A stretch of 64,000 nt of DNA from Skeletonema tropicum (GCA_037178625.1 CM074131.1:3844001-3908000), one strand, 5' to 3'. Counted from the first letter of the stretch, positions 35,236 to 45,385 are shown. Notes: generated from the letters alone by a model not told the origin. Program-made: numbers and translations.

Positions 35236-36016
35236 GGTATCAGCTTCGCTTTCATATGTCACGTCATGTCAGAACTTATTATTTCATTCAATCCCATTCA
35301 ACAGACTCCAGCTCCAAGAATCCCCAGGAATCAAGAATCTAAGAATCAAAATCGAATTAATAGGATTGCTATCATCTCAGGCCGAATGGCTTAGAGCTGC
35401 AACAATGCAAGCGATCAAGCTCGAGCAAAGTAACCATAAAGTTCTTCATGTATCTAGATAACATTGCATGTAATTCGAAGAGACGTCATTGTTCTTCTAT
35501 GAACTCATCTGTGCTAATGTGTGTAGGGTCACAATCCAGCTGCTCAAAAGAAAAAAGAAGAACTCATCTATCACCATGGAGATTCGGAAATCACTTCGAA
35601 TCGGAAGCATATCCAGGAGCGCTTCCCCAACGACGGAACAATCCACACTGAGCATTATCTGGGAAATAGTAGAACTTGGTTGTATAGAGCACAGCCCAGT
35701 GTGAGCGGGACGAGCAATTTGCTACATGCAAATCTGGGATAGGTGTATATTATGTCTATGCATTCAATGTCAACATGTCAGGAAGTGCTTCAGACGATGA
35801 AGATTTGCACATGTACAATAGCGATGGAGGTGAGAGATTGAAGTACACCTGTTTTCTGTACTAGAAAGATTTGATTGGCACTGCAATTACTCACAATGTT
35901 GCAATCATTTTGTATGTAGATTTCTTGATAGCTCCGTAACAATTATCTCTTCGGATTCAGACAGAATTGAGAAGACTGACTGTACTGTAGCACCAGGCGA
36001 AATTTGTGTCATCCCT
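35236..36016. other. Unique segment right of the array with possible orphan exons
   Basis: After the array homology stops, a 71-codon open stretch (35527-35742) follows a 'TGTGTAG' acceptor-like site and encodes 'AAQKKKEELIYHHGDSEITS' and 'TEHYLGNSRTWLYRAQPS'. A short start-like exon 'MSGSASDDEDLHMYNSDGG' precedes a GTGAGA site near 35845. Neither is recognised and no full gene can be assembled. Confidence 0.3.
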
Positions 36017-36510
36017 CGACCTCCTCATCACATTCGGTAGGAGCAGCAAGAAAGACGCAAATGGAGCGAATGTCTCGATGAGTTGACTGCCCTTGGCGTG
36101 AATGAACTCAGAAGGAGGCTTGACGAAAAGGGTTTGGAAGTCGATGGGTCTCATATCTCTTGCATTTCTTGCTTGCAAAGTTGTATGGTTGTGGGTAAAT
36201 GGAACAATATTTTTCAATTTAGATTAGGATGCAGTCAATTACTTGAACAAGGAGGTTATTATGTTGGATTGTCATGGTGGTGGTTCAGTTGTACTGTCAT
36301 CGCACAAAGAAGAAGAGATTGAAGTAATGAAAGGGAATGATGACATGGATCCATGGCCATACACGGAAGTAATCATCATCAAGCAAAACATGATGAGATG
36401 ATGCAATCTCTGGGTGTAGGATATTTACTTGGAAATGTACGTGAGGCACTTGCAAACCGAGTATTTGCACCATTGTTTGGAACAGAGGAACTGCACCAGA
36501 CTTCAGACTT
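36017..36510 (+). repeat. BTB/SAP tail fragment, right copy of a direct repeat
   Basis: It matches 20252-20760. It keeps the SAP-like start 'NELRRRLDEKGLEVDGS' but lacks the following stretch. The rest of the repeat ('GATGACATGGATCCATGGCC', 'GTGAGGCACTTGCAAACCGA') is nearly identical to the left copy. No BTB domain is attached on this side. Confidence 0.75.
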
Positions 36511-36626
36511 ATTTTCCACTTATTCTGTGAACTAGATAATATTATGTCGACTGCCAACGGGGAGCTCCTATCAGATTTTATATGGGAGCCTCCTGAAGAA
36601 CCGCAACATTCAGATAGCCCTTTAAA

Positions 36627-38105
36627 TTGGATGTTTATCATCGTTTGAAGGGCTATTGTCAAGCCGCTCAGCAACTACTCGCGCAGCACGCAGCAATAGG
36701 CAGCAATAACAGCCAACGCCAACAGCAATCACATCATCATGCAACCATGGCAGCAGACCGAATACGAGTCCTTCCCGGCTCCATCCTCTCTTTCCACAGC
36801 CCACCCCCTCCACCATCGCAACCACCTCCACAGCCCGTCCACCTCTGTAAAATAGCCGTCATAGGCGACTCGTCCTCCGGCAAGACATGTCTTGTGGACA
36901 AATTTCTACTTCGCAAGAGTTGCGCTGCTCCACTACATCATAATACAGGTACCAATGGCAGTAGTTTGGGAGGAGGAGTACAATGGTGCAATGCATCCAC
37001 CACAAGTCAAGGGACATTTGGAAGTGCGGTGGGTGCAAGTCTTGGTCCGGGGGCGGTGGAGGCGACTTTGGCAGAGTATTCCAAAAAAGATATTGCACTC
37101 AATAAGTCACGTAACAATTCGAGAAGACAGATGAAAATACTGAAAAGTACTCGACAACCATCACCATGTCAGTGTCAGGAGGAGACGGAGGAAATGACGA
37201 CATGTGTAAGAGCTCAGGTTTGGGATATCAATGTGCCACAATCTGCAATCATTACTACCAGTCAAGAAAACAATAATAATTGTACTGGCAATAAGAATTC
37301 ATCAAATTCAGTCAACTCGACAACAACATCTTCCATCGATTCACCACCACCAACAGCAACACCAACTGCTACCTCGACTCCTACATCAATAAAATACAAT
37401 CCTACCAACAACCTAGCACCACTTCTGCCACTACTAAAACGCATCAATGGTATCATTTTAACATGTCAATGTCCATCACCTCCATCAGTATCAATTTCTC
37501 CACCGTCCTATAACAACAACCAGAGTAACAATCCCAATTCAAATGGTAGTGCTAGCAGTAGTAACAACAACAATAGTTTGCACTCCTGGCAAGAGTTGGA
37601 ATTGTTGGAAGTGCAGATTGCAAATTGGGTGAATTTTATACAGAGATATGTTGTAGTGAATGATAATGGTGTGACTGCAACAACTAATGTTGGAGATGGT
37701 GGCGATTGTGGTACTGATAGAAATGAGAGTAGCGGTGGCAACACTAACAACAACAACAACCACAATCCATACAAAATATTCATCATGCTAACATTCGCCG
37801 ACCTAGCAATCTCCCAATACTCACCCAACGAATGGATGCGTCTCTCTGTAAAAATGGAGGAGATTTGTGCCAAGTTTGAAATGATACATTCTTGGAGGAT
37901 GGGGACTTGTGTGAGTAGTAGTTGTGGTGTTGGTGTTGGTGTTGTTGATAATAATGATGGTGAAGCAGCACAGCAGCAGCAATATGGACTATTTCAACGA
38001 ATGGCACAACAGCAACAGCAAATGATGGAGGAAATGGAAGATTCAGTTGAGGCTTTGTTTATTGATTTGATTTTATTGCATCTTGAGGGTGCATCGAATG
38101 GATGA
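36627..38105 (+). CDS. Divergent Ras/Rab-like GTPase with Asn-rich insertions
   Basis: This is an intact 492-aa frame. After a Gln/His and Pro-rich N-terminus comes 'HLCKIAVIGDSSSGKTCLV', a good small-GTPase beta-1 strand and P-loop (GxxxxGKT, about residues 80-87). The later 'RAQVWDINVP' sits where the G3 motif WDxxGQ belongs but lacks its Gly. 'FIMLTFADL' sits where the NKxD motif belongs but lacks Asn and Lys. Long low-complexity Asn/Ser/Thr insertions separate the strands. The Met at 36747 is an alternative start. Nucleotide binding through the P-loop is plausible but normal GTP specificity is doubtful. A short frame from 36544 ('MSTANGELLSDFIWEPPEEP') may be an upstream exon or chance. 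Confidence 0.65.
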   Translation: MDVYHRLKGYCQAAQQLLAQHAAIGSNNSQRQQQSHHHATMAADRIRVLPGSILSFHSPPPPPSQPPPQPVHLCKIAVIGDSSSGKTCLVDKFLLRKSCAAPLHHNTGTNGSSLGGGVQWCNASTTSQGTFGSAVGASLGPGAVEATLAEYSKKDIALNKSRNNSRRQMKILKSTRQPSPCQCQEETEEMTTCVRAQVWDINVPQSAIITTSQENNNNCTGNKNSSNSVNSTTTSSIDSPPPTATPTATSTPTSIKYNPTNNLAPLLPLLKRINGIILTCQCPSPPSVSISPPSYNNNQSNNPNSNGSASSSNNNNSLHSWQELELLEVQIANWVNFIQRYVVVNDNGVTATTNVGDGGDCGTDRNESSGGNTNNNNNHNPYKIFIMLTFADLAISQYSPNEWMRLSVKMEEICAKFEMIHSWRMGTCVSSSCGVGVGVVDNNDGEAAQQQQYGLFQRMAQQQQQMMEEMEDSVEALFIDLILLHLEGASNG

Positions 38106-39075
38106 TTCGGGGTATGTAGTTGGTTTGAAGGCGTGTTGTATATTGTATTATAATGTGCCACGTTGTTGGATTAGTCGCACTGTATAATTGCGACGTGAAA
38201 AAAGTGTGGGAGCTTGTTGCGGAAGATGAAGATAGGAATGATGCAAGCAGCGCTTTTACGTGGCAAACCTCTCTCAATTGAATCCATTGGTATTCATGCC
38301 GAATTCTACCGTATCATTGAAAGAGGATCATAAATATACCATCGAATAACTATCAACAAGAAATTGTCAAGGATGTGGAGGTAGGAACCAGTGAAAAGCA
38401 ACTGAAGTACATGATGGCTTTATGCGACGTGTGTGAAGCAATGGAGGTAAGACAAGACAAACCAAGACAAGATATCGCAATGAATCTCCATCAACTGTTC
38501 ACGTTGAACAGAGAGAGTAATTTTCAACAAAGCTTCAAGCTTGGATTTGGTTGTTAACATTTACATAAGAAGTACATACCTCATTCGCATGCAACCTTGG
38601 CCTACTTATACCAACGTGCAAGACAAAAACTTATATTCTGATGCACAGGTTTGTCACGTACTCACTGTTATCTGATGATTTCATCTGGGAAACCACCCAC
38701 GATGACAAGATACTTGATGACTTTTGTGAATCGCTGGGAGGGGCTAGAGCAAGGAAGCAGCGTTCTCATAATAAATACAAAGTTAATTAGATTAGAGATG
38801 TCATGATGGGCTTGTTGGATTAGTAGCAATGCCGTCTGCAATTAGTTACTTTTGTTTTTGCTTGTGTCCGCCCTTCATCTCATGCCAACAACCAGCGATT
38901 AACTTTGTATTTATTTAACCAGCGATCAAGCTGCTCCAATACTTTCTACGATGCTTCGTGTTTCGGAAATATTGTAAGAAAGAGGGGGAATCTTTTCTTA
39001 TGTCATGTGTAGATGTGGATCTTCGGCGTCAAAAACATCACGACCATGACATAAGAGCTGCGCGAACCATGCCCG
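38106..39075. other. Intergenic region with possible exon remnants
   Basis: Fragments resembling coding sequence are scattered here. 38164-38330 reads 'VGLVALYNCDVKKVWELV' then, in another frame, 'GKPLSIESIGIHAEFYRI'. 38650-38790 follows a CAG acceptor and reads 'SDDFIWETTHDDKILDDF' to a stop. They could be exons of an unrecognised or dead gene. An 18-bp inverted repeat lies at 38770-38787 and 38898-38915. Confidence 0.3.
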
Positions 39076-39141
39076 ATGCGAATACTACTTCGGATCAAAT
39101 CACCCTACATACTCACCAGTAATCAGACCACCAATATCAGC

Positions 39142-41214
39142 ATGCCATCGATATTCGAGAGGCTCTCCCAACAGGGAACAGCCGCATCTAAACAGCGCGA
39201 TGCTGAGGAAAGAGAAGGCCGCTTGAAAAGTGAAGAACGCCGACAGAAGGAGGCGGCTGCATTAACGCCCAAGAAGAACGATCTAAAGTTGAAAGCTATG
39301 CAAAGGTCACCTGTGCCACAGGATCGAATCAATAAGAATATGGCTAGGTCTTCGCTATTTCAACAAGGAACAGCCTCATCTAAACAACGCCATGCTGAGG
39401 AAAGAGAAATCCGCTTGAAAAATGAAGAACGCCGACAGAAGGAGACGGCTGCACTAACTCCCAAGAAGAACGATCTAAAGTTGAAAGCTATGCAATGGTC
39501 ACCTGTGCCACAGGATCGAATCCAACAGAATGTAGCCAGGCCTCCACTCCCCCAACAGGGAACAGCCGTATCTAGCATGCCGATATTCGAGAGGCTCTCC
39601 CAACAGGGAACAGCCACATCTAACCAACGCGATGTTGAGGAAAAAGAAATCCGCTTGAAAAACGAAGAACGCCGACAGAAAGAGGCGGCTGCATTAACGC
39701 CCAAGAAGAATGATCGAAAGTTGAAAGCTATGCAAAGGTCACTTGTGCCACGAGATCTAATGAATAAGAATGTGGTCAGGTCACCGAAACAGAGAAATGA
39801 ATTTTATGATCGATTGGCGAAGCAAGAAACTATTTCATCAGCGGCTCATCATGACGAGACGAGCGGATTCCATCCACCAACAATGAGCCCTACACGAACA
39901 CACAAAGAACTGTCCGCAACATCCAATCGTCTGTATAAACAAGGCACTGCTTCCTCCAAGGCACATAATCAAAAACCAAAGGAAAAGTCGCCTACTCCCA
40001 AGAAAAAGGTCGCCACAGCACCACCACCAAGTTTTCTCACTCGTGGATTGGATCGTAAAGCATCTGGCCCACCTATCCCCCTTCAAATGGACGTCTACAT
40101 CCGAACCACTAAAGAAAAGAAGAGTGATAAACCATACAATACTCTCGAAATGGAACAAAATGAAGTACGAAAACAAATCAATCTCTACGCCATGTCGAAA
40201 ATTAGTGCAAAGGCACTAGCATATGAAATTATTAATGCACTATTTCATCGTGATTTCATTCCAGGAAATCATTGGAAAATTTCATCTACTTCAGTGGAAC
40301 AATTGGATGCAGGGTTGGACGCGACATTGATGAAACATGGAGAGGAGAAGGGGGGTAATATTCAATGGTTCTTTGTAATGAAGGAAGCGGTATGCGATCA
40401 TAAAGATGTTCACCGTACGGCGAGGGCATCTGCAAAAATTAAGGTATCAAGTGAAGGTGTTTATGTTGATGAATATTCATTTTACAATCTGAATGATGCT
40501 TTGAGCCCGGTCTTTGGGGAAAAGGTGGAGTCGAAAAAGGTTGCACTGGCTGCCAAAAAGCAGGAAGAGGCTGCTGTCACGAGAATTGACGAGGAAAGGG
40601 CAGCTGTAAAGAAATCAGAAGAGACCACCGCTGCAGCTGAAGCAGCGAAGAAAGCAGAAGAGGAGGCTGCAGCAAAGAAAGCTCAAGAAGCCGCAGCTGC
40701 CGAAGCTGAAGCTAGGAGACTTGCTATTGAAGAGGCTGAAGCGGCTAAGAAAGCAGAAGAGGAGGCTGCAGCAAAGAAAGCCCAAGAAGCCGCTGAAGCT
40801 GAAGCTAGAAGACTTGCTATGGAGGCCGAAGCTGCCGCTGCAGCTGAAGCAGCTAAGAAAGCAGAAGAGGAGGCTGCTGCAAAGAAAGCCCAAGAAGCCG
40901 CAGCTGCCGAAGCTGAAGCTAGGAGACTTGCTATGGAGAAGGCCGAAGCGGCTAAGAAAGCAGAAGAGGAGGAGGCTGCATCTAAGAGAGCCCAAGAAGC
41001 CGCTGCCGCCGAAGCTGAAGCTAGAAGACTTGCTGTTGAAGAGGCCGAAGCAGCGAAGAAAGCAGAAGAGGAAGAGGCTGCAGCAAAGAAAGCCCAAGAA
41101 ACTGTGGCTACTGCTGCTGCTGCTGCTTCTGCAGGAAGTGAACAAGTGCAGGAAGAAGTGAAAGCTGTAGTGACATGTGAAGCTGCTGATGATACGAAAG
41201 TAGAGATGCAATGA
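39142..41214 (+). CDS. Repeat and coiled-coil protein of unknown function, 'QGTASS' motif family
   Basis: The open frame starts at 39076 (712 aa), but the Met at 39142 ('MPSIFERLSQQGTAASKQRD') begins directly in the first repeat and is preferred. The N-terminal third holds three long repeats with 'FERLSQQGTA', a charged 'RLKNEERRQKE' helix and 'ALTPKKNDLKLKAMQ'. Shorter versions follow ('FYDRLAKQETISS', 'NRLYKQGTASS'). The middle (about residues 360-480) looks like a folded domain ('NLYAMSKISAKALAYEII', 'VYVDEYSFYNLNDAL') that I cannot name. The C-terminal third is an Ala/Lys/Glu repeat ('AAKKAEEEAAAKKAQEAA') expected to form a long single helix or coiled coil. A structural or cytoskeletal role is possible but inferred. 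Confidence 0.7.
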   Translation: MPSIFERLSQQGTAASKQRDAEEREGRLKSEERRQKEAAALTPKKNDLKLKAMQRSPVPQDRINKNMARSSLFQQGTASSKQRHAEEREIRLKNEERRQKETAALTPKKNDLKLKAMQWSPVPQDRIQQNVARPPLPQQGTAVSSMPIFERLSQQGTATSNQRDVEEKEIRLKNEERRQKEAAALTPKKNDRKLKAMQRSLVPRDLMNKNVVRSPKQRNEFYDRLAKQETISSAAHHDETSGFHPPTMSPTRTHKELSATSNRLYKQGTASSKAHNQKPKEKSPTPKKKVATAPPPSFLTRGLDRKASGPPIPLQMDVYIRTTKEKKSDKPYNTLEMEQNEVRKQINLYAMSKISAKALAYEIINALFHRDFIPGNHWKISSTSVEQLDAGLDATLMKHGEEKGGNIQWFFVMKEAVCDHKDVHRTARASAKIKVSSEGVYVDEYSFYNLNDALSPVFGEKVESKKVALAAKKQEEAAVTRIDEERAAVKKSEETTAAAEAAKKAEEEAAAKKAQEAAAAEAEARRLAIEEAEAAKKAEEEAAAKKAQEAAEAEARRLAMEAEAAAAAEAAKKAEEEAAAKKAQEAAAAEAEARRLAMEKAEAAKKAEEEEAASKRAQEAAAAEAEARRLAVEEAEAAKKAEEEEAAAKKAQETVATAAAAASAGSEQVQEEVKAVVTCEAADDTKVEMQ

Positions 41215-41371
41215 GTGTGGTTGGTCAAAAATTGCCTGGGGAAATATATAATTTGTGTGGACCATTTATGGAAAAGACATAGAAACGTAAGTTAATCATT
41301 ATTGCAAGCCTACAAGAATTCTATACAATCATACATTCACACTGTACATATACAAACATTGTCAACACAAT

Positions 41372-42301
41372 TTATCCATCGGGAATCATGAGAAAAGAAA
41401 TTACGCTTGGAATGACGATGTTAGACTTGCAAACAAATCGGCAATCCTCTCTTTGCCTTTCCTCCCATTGCTGGACACCCTCCTGTTCCAACTTCTTCTT
41501 CCATAAAACAAGCTCAAGTTCTGTTGAAGCCTCCTTGAGTAACTTGAAGTGCTCTTTTTTGTAGAATTGAATCTTTTTCACGATTGATTCAATCCACTGC
41601 TGCAGCGCTACTGTCTTCATACTGCTAGAGATGGTAGGGAGAAACCTATTGACCCATCTCATTTGCTCCTCGATGTCATTTCTCCAGCAATGTAAGCTCA
41701 GATACGACACAGTTTTGTGAACGTTGCCAATGAAATTCACTTTAACAAGGTTCTCACAATAGTTGAATATGTCACAGTCTAACATGTATTTCTTCAAGGG
41801 GATAGCAATGCGCCTTAGATTGAAGCATCGTCGGAATGCACGTTTTCCTACTCTCTCAAGATCTTCACCAAACTCCGCATCCGTCAGCTGCTCACAGCAA
41901 AAGAACGCCGCGACTCCAATCTCTTTCACAGTTTTCGATTTGAGGAATCGGAGTGAAATGCACTGACTAAACGCAGCAAATCTGATTATTTCCAACTTGT
42001 TGCCAAAGTCTACATCCGTCAACTGCTGACAATCAAAAAATGCTGCATCTTCAATGATCCTGACAGCTGGCATTTTCAAGTGCCGCAAGGAAGGACAATG
42101 AGCAAAAGCTTCTCTCCCAACTCTCCGTGCCCCGCCGTGAAATTTTACATCCAGCAAGTTCGGGCATTCATAAAAGGCAAAGGCATCAATTGTTCTGACA
42201 GATTTGTGAATGATGACATGAGTGATGTGCTCTTTGAGATGCTCGGGGACACGTCCGCCTGTGTAGATGAATACCCCTTCTTCTTCTTGGTCTGCCATCA
42301 T
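41372..42301 (-). CDS. LRR_5 (BspA-like) leucine-rich repeat protein
   Basis: This is an intact 309-aa frame. Five to six repeats of the LRR_5 type are visible: 'SVRTIDAFAFYECPNLLDV', 'RVGREAFAHCPSLRHLKM', 'IIEDAAFFDCQQLTDVDF', 'IIRFAAFSQCISLRFL', 'EIGVAAFFCCEQLTDAEF' and 'RVGKRAFRRCFNLRRIAI'. A helical C-terminal region follows ('WIESIVKKIQFYKKEHFKLL') that recurs in the large LRR_5 families of diatoms. There is no signal peptide, so it is probably intracellular. The repeats usually mediate protein binding; the partner is unknown. It is divergent from the MFS gene to the right. Confidence 0.82.
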   Translation of the reverse strand: MMADQEEEGVFIYTGGRVPEHLKEHITHVIIHKSVRTIDAFAFYECPNLLDVKFHGGARRVGREAFAHCPSLRHLKMPAVRIIEDAAFFDCQQLTDVDFGNKLEIIRFAAFSQCISLRFLKSKTVKEIGVAAFFCCEQLTDAEFGEDLERVGKRAFRRCFNLRRIAIPLKKYMLDCDIFNYCENLVKVNFIGNVHKTVSYLSLHCWRNDIEEQMRWVNRFLPTISSSMKTVALQQWIESIVKKIQFYKKEHFKLLKEASTELELVLWKKKLEQEGVQQWEERQREDCRFVCKSNIVIPSVISFLMIPDG

Positions 42302-42667
42302 GATAGGTCACACGGTTAGTTGTGCTTCGTTACTACGATATATTGCTTGCTCATCAGTGTGTGAAAGCCTACACATTATGCATCAATGCTATTGCAATCT
42401 CTTGCAATGCTGGATGGAGAAGTTGAAACAGAACTTGCTTGACACAAAAAACACCGAAAAGAACACGAACATCATGAAATTCGATCGACGTCACGCAGCG
42501 GTCACGCGTCACAGTTTTCGAATTTTCATTGTATACGCAGCCCACGCACCGCCACCTACCCACCCACGCCACCACCAGCCACTCGCGCCATCCAGTGCTA
42601 GCAAAACTATTCCATGAGCATGTAGTCATTTACTACGGTAGCGGTAGCAAAGACAACAAAGAGAGGT
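42302..42667. other. Divergent promoter region
   Basis: This short spacer lies between the LRR_5 gene and the MFS transporter. No coding sequence or repeat of note is seen. Confidence 0.35.
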
Positions 42668-44110
42668 ATGAAGGCAACCACCCCTGTGCGGTCTCTTTTC
42701 GCCCAAAGCACAGGCCTACAACCTCGTGTTCTATACTTTGTAACGTTCATCTTCTTCTCTCTCTCAGGTGGACGATTCACTGCCACCTTCCTCGAACATG
42801 AACTTCACTTTTCCAAAAACTGGATGATCAGTACCGCGATGGCGGTGCAGATACTGACTTCGAGCTCGTGTAGTTCTTGGCTTGGTGGTTTGGCTGATTC
42901 TTTGGAGGAGAGAGGTGGGAGCAATGGACGGTTGAAAATCATGGCCCTTGGGTTGTTGTTGAGTACAGTTGCAACGTTGTTACATTTACTTGGTCGGGTT
43001 TGGATGCCACCATCCACGTTAGGAACAGGCGATGATTATTTTGTAGGAGACAACATTCAGAATCATCAATTTCCAATGTCCGTCTTTATATATCATTTAT
43101 TTCTACGGGCCTTGTTTGCAGTTGGGCAAACTGCTTGCGCTCCAGTTCTAGACGGATTGACACTTGCTAGACTCGAAGACGATGCTCGAGATTCATCAGA
43201 ATACGGTAAGGAACGTCTCTATGGTGCAGTCTCCTGGGGAATAGCCAACGCATTCTTTGGCCCAGCTATTGATACATGGGGATTTGGAATACTTTACATC
43301 ACAACAATTTGTTCATTCATACTTTGCATAATAACGTTCTATGTCTACGCAAAGTCAAATCAAATGCTCTATTCAAGCATTGCCGAAGTCGACTTGGAAA
43401 ACATACCAGATGCACAGAATTCTTCGGATACTAATGCAAATCAACTCAAAGCCGCAACAAGTAACACATTTGAAGATGAAGATCGGCAACAGCAAATACA
43501 ACCAAAGCTGAATGTATGGAGCTATCTTACAAAGAAGAATGGGCTACTCAACCTATCCTATGTTATTGCCATGTTCGCCTTGTACGTTGGCATGTCCGTC
43601 GTTGAGAATCTCATCTTTTTATACTTTGAATTCCTCGGTGGATCATATTCGATGTGTGGTCTGACAGTTGCAGTCACGGTCATGTTTGAACTTCCACTGT
43701 TTCACTATGCTCCGGAAGTACTTCGTCGACTGAAGTCACCTGTTTGGATGTTTCAAGCTGCGTGTGTAGCATATGTTGTCCGTGTGTTAGTTTACTCAAT
43801 CATTCCACAAGATCATCCTTATTGGACACTTTTGGTGGAGCCCCTTCATGGCGTAACGATTGGATTTATCTTGACAGCAAGTGTAGCCTTTGCAGCAGAG
43901 TGGTGTCCCAAGGGTTACGAAGCAAGTGGACAAGGCTTTCTGTCGATGGTAAGAGGGTTAGGCCAATTTGTTGGCCTTTGCATTGGAGGGTTCGTTGAAG
44001 GTCGAACTTTGTACAGATTATTGGCGGTCATAGTAAGCGTTGGAAGCATGATGCTCGCCATTGGCAATTACATAACCACAAAGCAATCGCTGACATACAG
44101 AAAAGGCTGA
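42668..44110 (+). CDS. MFS transporter, MFS_1-like/MFSD6 type
   Basis: This is an intact 480-aa frame with about twelve hydrophobic segments. The segment 'VLDGLTLARLEDDARDSSEY' followed by 'GKERLYGAVSWGIANAFFG' is characteristic of the MFS_1-like group (MFSD6 and LacY-related sugar or nucleoside symporters). The hydrophilic loop in the middle ('SSDTNANQLKAATSNTFEDE') separates the two six-helix halves. The C-terminal half has 'VEPLHGVTIGFILTASVAFA', also typical. It is probably a proton-coupled transporter in a membrane; the substrate cannot be read from sequence. A good signal peptide is absent and the first helix starts near residue 20. Confidence 0.82.
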   Translation: MKATTPVRSLFAQSTGLQPRVLYFVTFIFFSLSGGRFTATFLEHELHFSKNWMISTAMAVQILTSSSCSSWLGGLADSLEERGGSNGRLKIMALGLLLSTVATLLHLLGRVWMPPSTLGTGDDYFVGDNIQNHQFPMSVFIYHLFLRALFAVGQTACAPVLDGLTLARLEDDARDSSEYGKERLYGAVSWGIANAFFGPAIDTWGFGILYITTICSFILCIITFYVYAKSNQMLYSSIAEVDLENIPDAQNSSDTNANQLKAATSNTFEDEDRQQQIQPKLNVWSYLTKKNGLLNLSYVIAMFALYVGMSVVENLIFLYFEFLGGSYSMCGLTVAVTVMFELPLFHYAPEVLRRLKSPVWMFQAACVAYVVRVLVYSIIPQDHPYWTLLVEPLHGVTIGFILTASVAFAAEWCPKGYEASGQGFLSMVRGLGQFVGLCIGGFVEGRTLYRLLAVIVSVGSMMLAIGNYITTKQSLTYRKG

Positions 44111-44302
44111 AATTAAATCTAATATAGACAAAAGTGAATAAAGCTGACTTTAATGTGATTAAGCTAAGAAAAAAGAGTTCTCCATACTAGAATCAGTATG
44201 GTATTTCTCACGTCCAACTTCGTAGTTTCAGTTCATGCTGTTGTGTAACAGCACCGAAACGACAATCAAAACACCATCCCTATCGTACCTACACACCTTT
44301 CT

Positions 44303-45385
44303 TTACTTTTGACGCTTGTAAATTTTCCCCAACAAGAACTTGAACAAATCCTGAAAGTTTTCGGGTTCAATCTTGGCAATCAATTCATCACACATTTTTT
44401 TCTGTTCCTCTTCATATGTTTGGAACAATTCCTCCAACTTCAACTCCCTATACAACTCCTTCACCTTCTTCACCCCCTCAGCATCATGCTTTCCATAATT
44501 GGCCATCAAAATCTCCTTCTGCTCGTCACTCACAAGTTCCAACGCTTTACAAACCAACCATGAACACTTGGCATCTTCAATATCCGTACCAATCTTGCCA
44601 AGAACCTCTGGTGGAGCAAATGCATCCAAAACATCATCCTGAATTTGGAAGTATTCACCCAAAATCATGCAAATGTCTTCGGCATTTTGATACAACGCCT
44701 TACCCTCGGGGGTGTCGGGGTCGTACCCACAATACGCCAATGCAAGTGCACAAGAGAGGTAGAAACTGTAATAACACGTCTTGTAGCGGACACACCCCTG
44801 GTATCTATCCAAGGTAAAGCGCGACAAATCGAGGGGAGCACGCTTCCCATCCGCATAGGGCGTGCCATTGGTATCAATATGTTGTCCCACCTCAGTTTGG
44901 AAAGTCGTATCAATAAATAATTCCAAAATTTGGACATAACTGGGGTGTTTTTTGAAATGCCTCCTCAATGTCTGATAGATCATATTCTCGAGAATCAAAG
45001 CGTCATTAATGGCATTGTCTTGGGTCACATTCGGCTTTTTGTACCAGCATGGAGCTCCACGGCGGGTGATACTGGCGTCCATGATATCATCTGCCACGAG
45101 AAAGAAGGCTTGGAGCCACTCGACTTGCCATCCCAGAATGGCGGCATCCTTGTACTCCTTGTCGGTGAGTTTGCGCTGTTTGAGGACTTCGACTCCTTTG
45201 ATGACGGTGAGGCCGCGGGTCATTTTACCTCCGGGCACAGTGTAGGGGATGCAGACGGAGTAGTAGTCGATGAGTTGTTGCTTCACATTGTCGGAGAGGG
45301 CTGGGAGGTTCTGGATATCTGCGATGAGGTCGGTTTCGATCTCTTTGTAGATGGCGAGGAAAGCGTCTTTGTCTGTGGACGTCAT
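44303..45385 (-). CDS. FPS: Farnesyl diphosphate synthase
   Basis: This is a complete 360-aa frame, the usual length. It carries the first Asp-rich motif DDIMD (residues 99-103) and the second, DDVLD (250-254). Two Phe residues just before the first motif ('AFFLVADD') are the chain-length gate of C15-producing enzymes. Other conserved segments are 'KMTRGLTVIKG', 'RRGAPCWYKK' and 'KTCYYSFYLSCALALAYCG'. The enzyme condenses isopentenyl diphosphate with dimethylallyl and geranyl diphosphate to give farnesyl diphosphate for sterols, dolichol and prenylation. No targeting peptide is seen, so it should be cytosolic. Its 3' end is convergent with the MFS gene. Confidence 0.95.
   Translation of the reverse strand: MTSTDKDAFLAIYKEIETDLIADIQNLPALSDNVKQQLIDYYSVCIPYTVPGGKMTRGLTVIKGVEVLKQRKLTDKEYKDAAILGWQVEWLQAFFLVADDIMDASITRRGAPCWYKKPNVTQDNAINDALILENMIYQTLRRHFKKHPSYVQILELFIDTTFQTEVGQHIDTNGTPYADGKRAPLDLSRFTLDRYQGCVRYKTCYYSFYLSCALALAYCGYDPDTPEGKALYQNAEDICMILGEYFQIQDDVLDAFAPPEVLGKIGTDIEDAKCSWLVCKALELVSDEQKEILMANYGKHDAEGVKKVKELYRELKLEELFQTYEEEQKKMCDELIAKIEPENFQDLFKFLLGKIYKRQK

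Noticed and set aside
40615..41265. Long minus-strand Ser/Phe/Leu-rich frames
   Set aside because: They mirror the Ala/Lys/Glu repeat of the plus-strand gene and have no family features.
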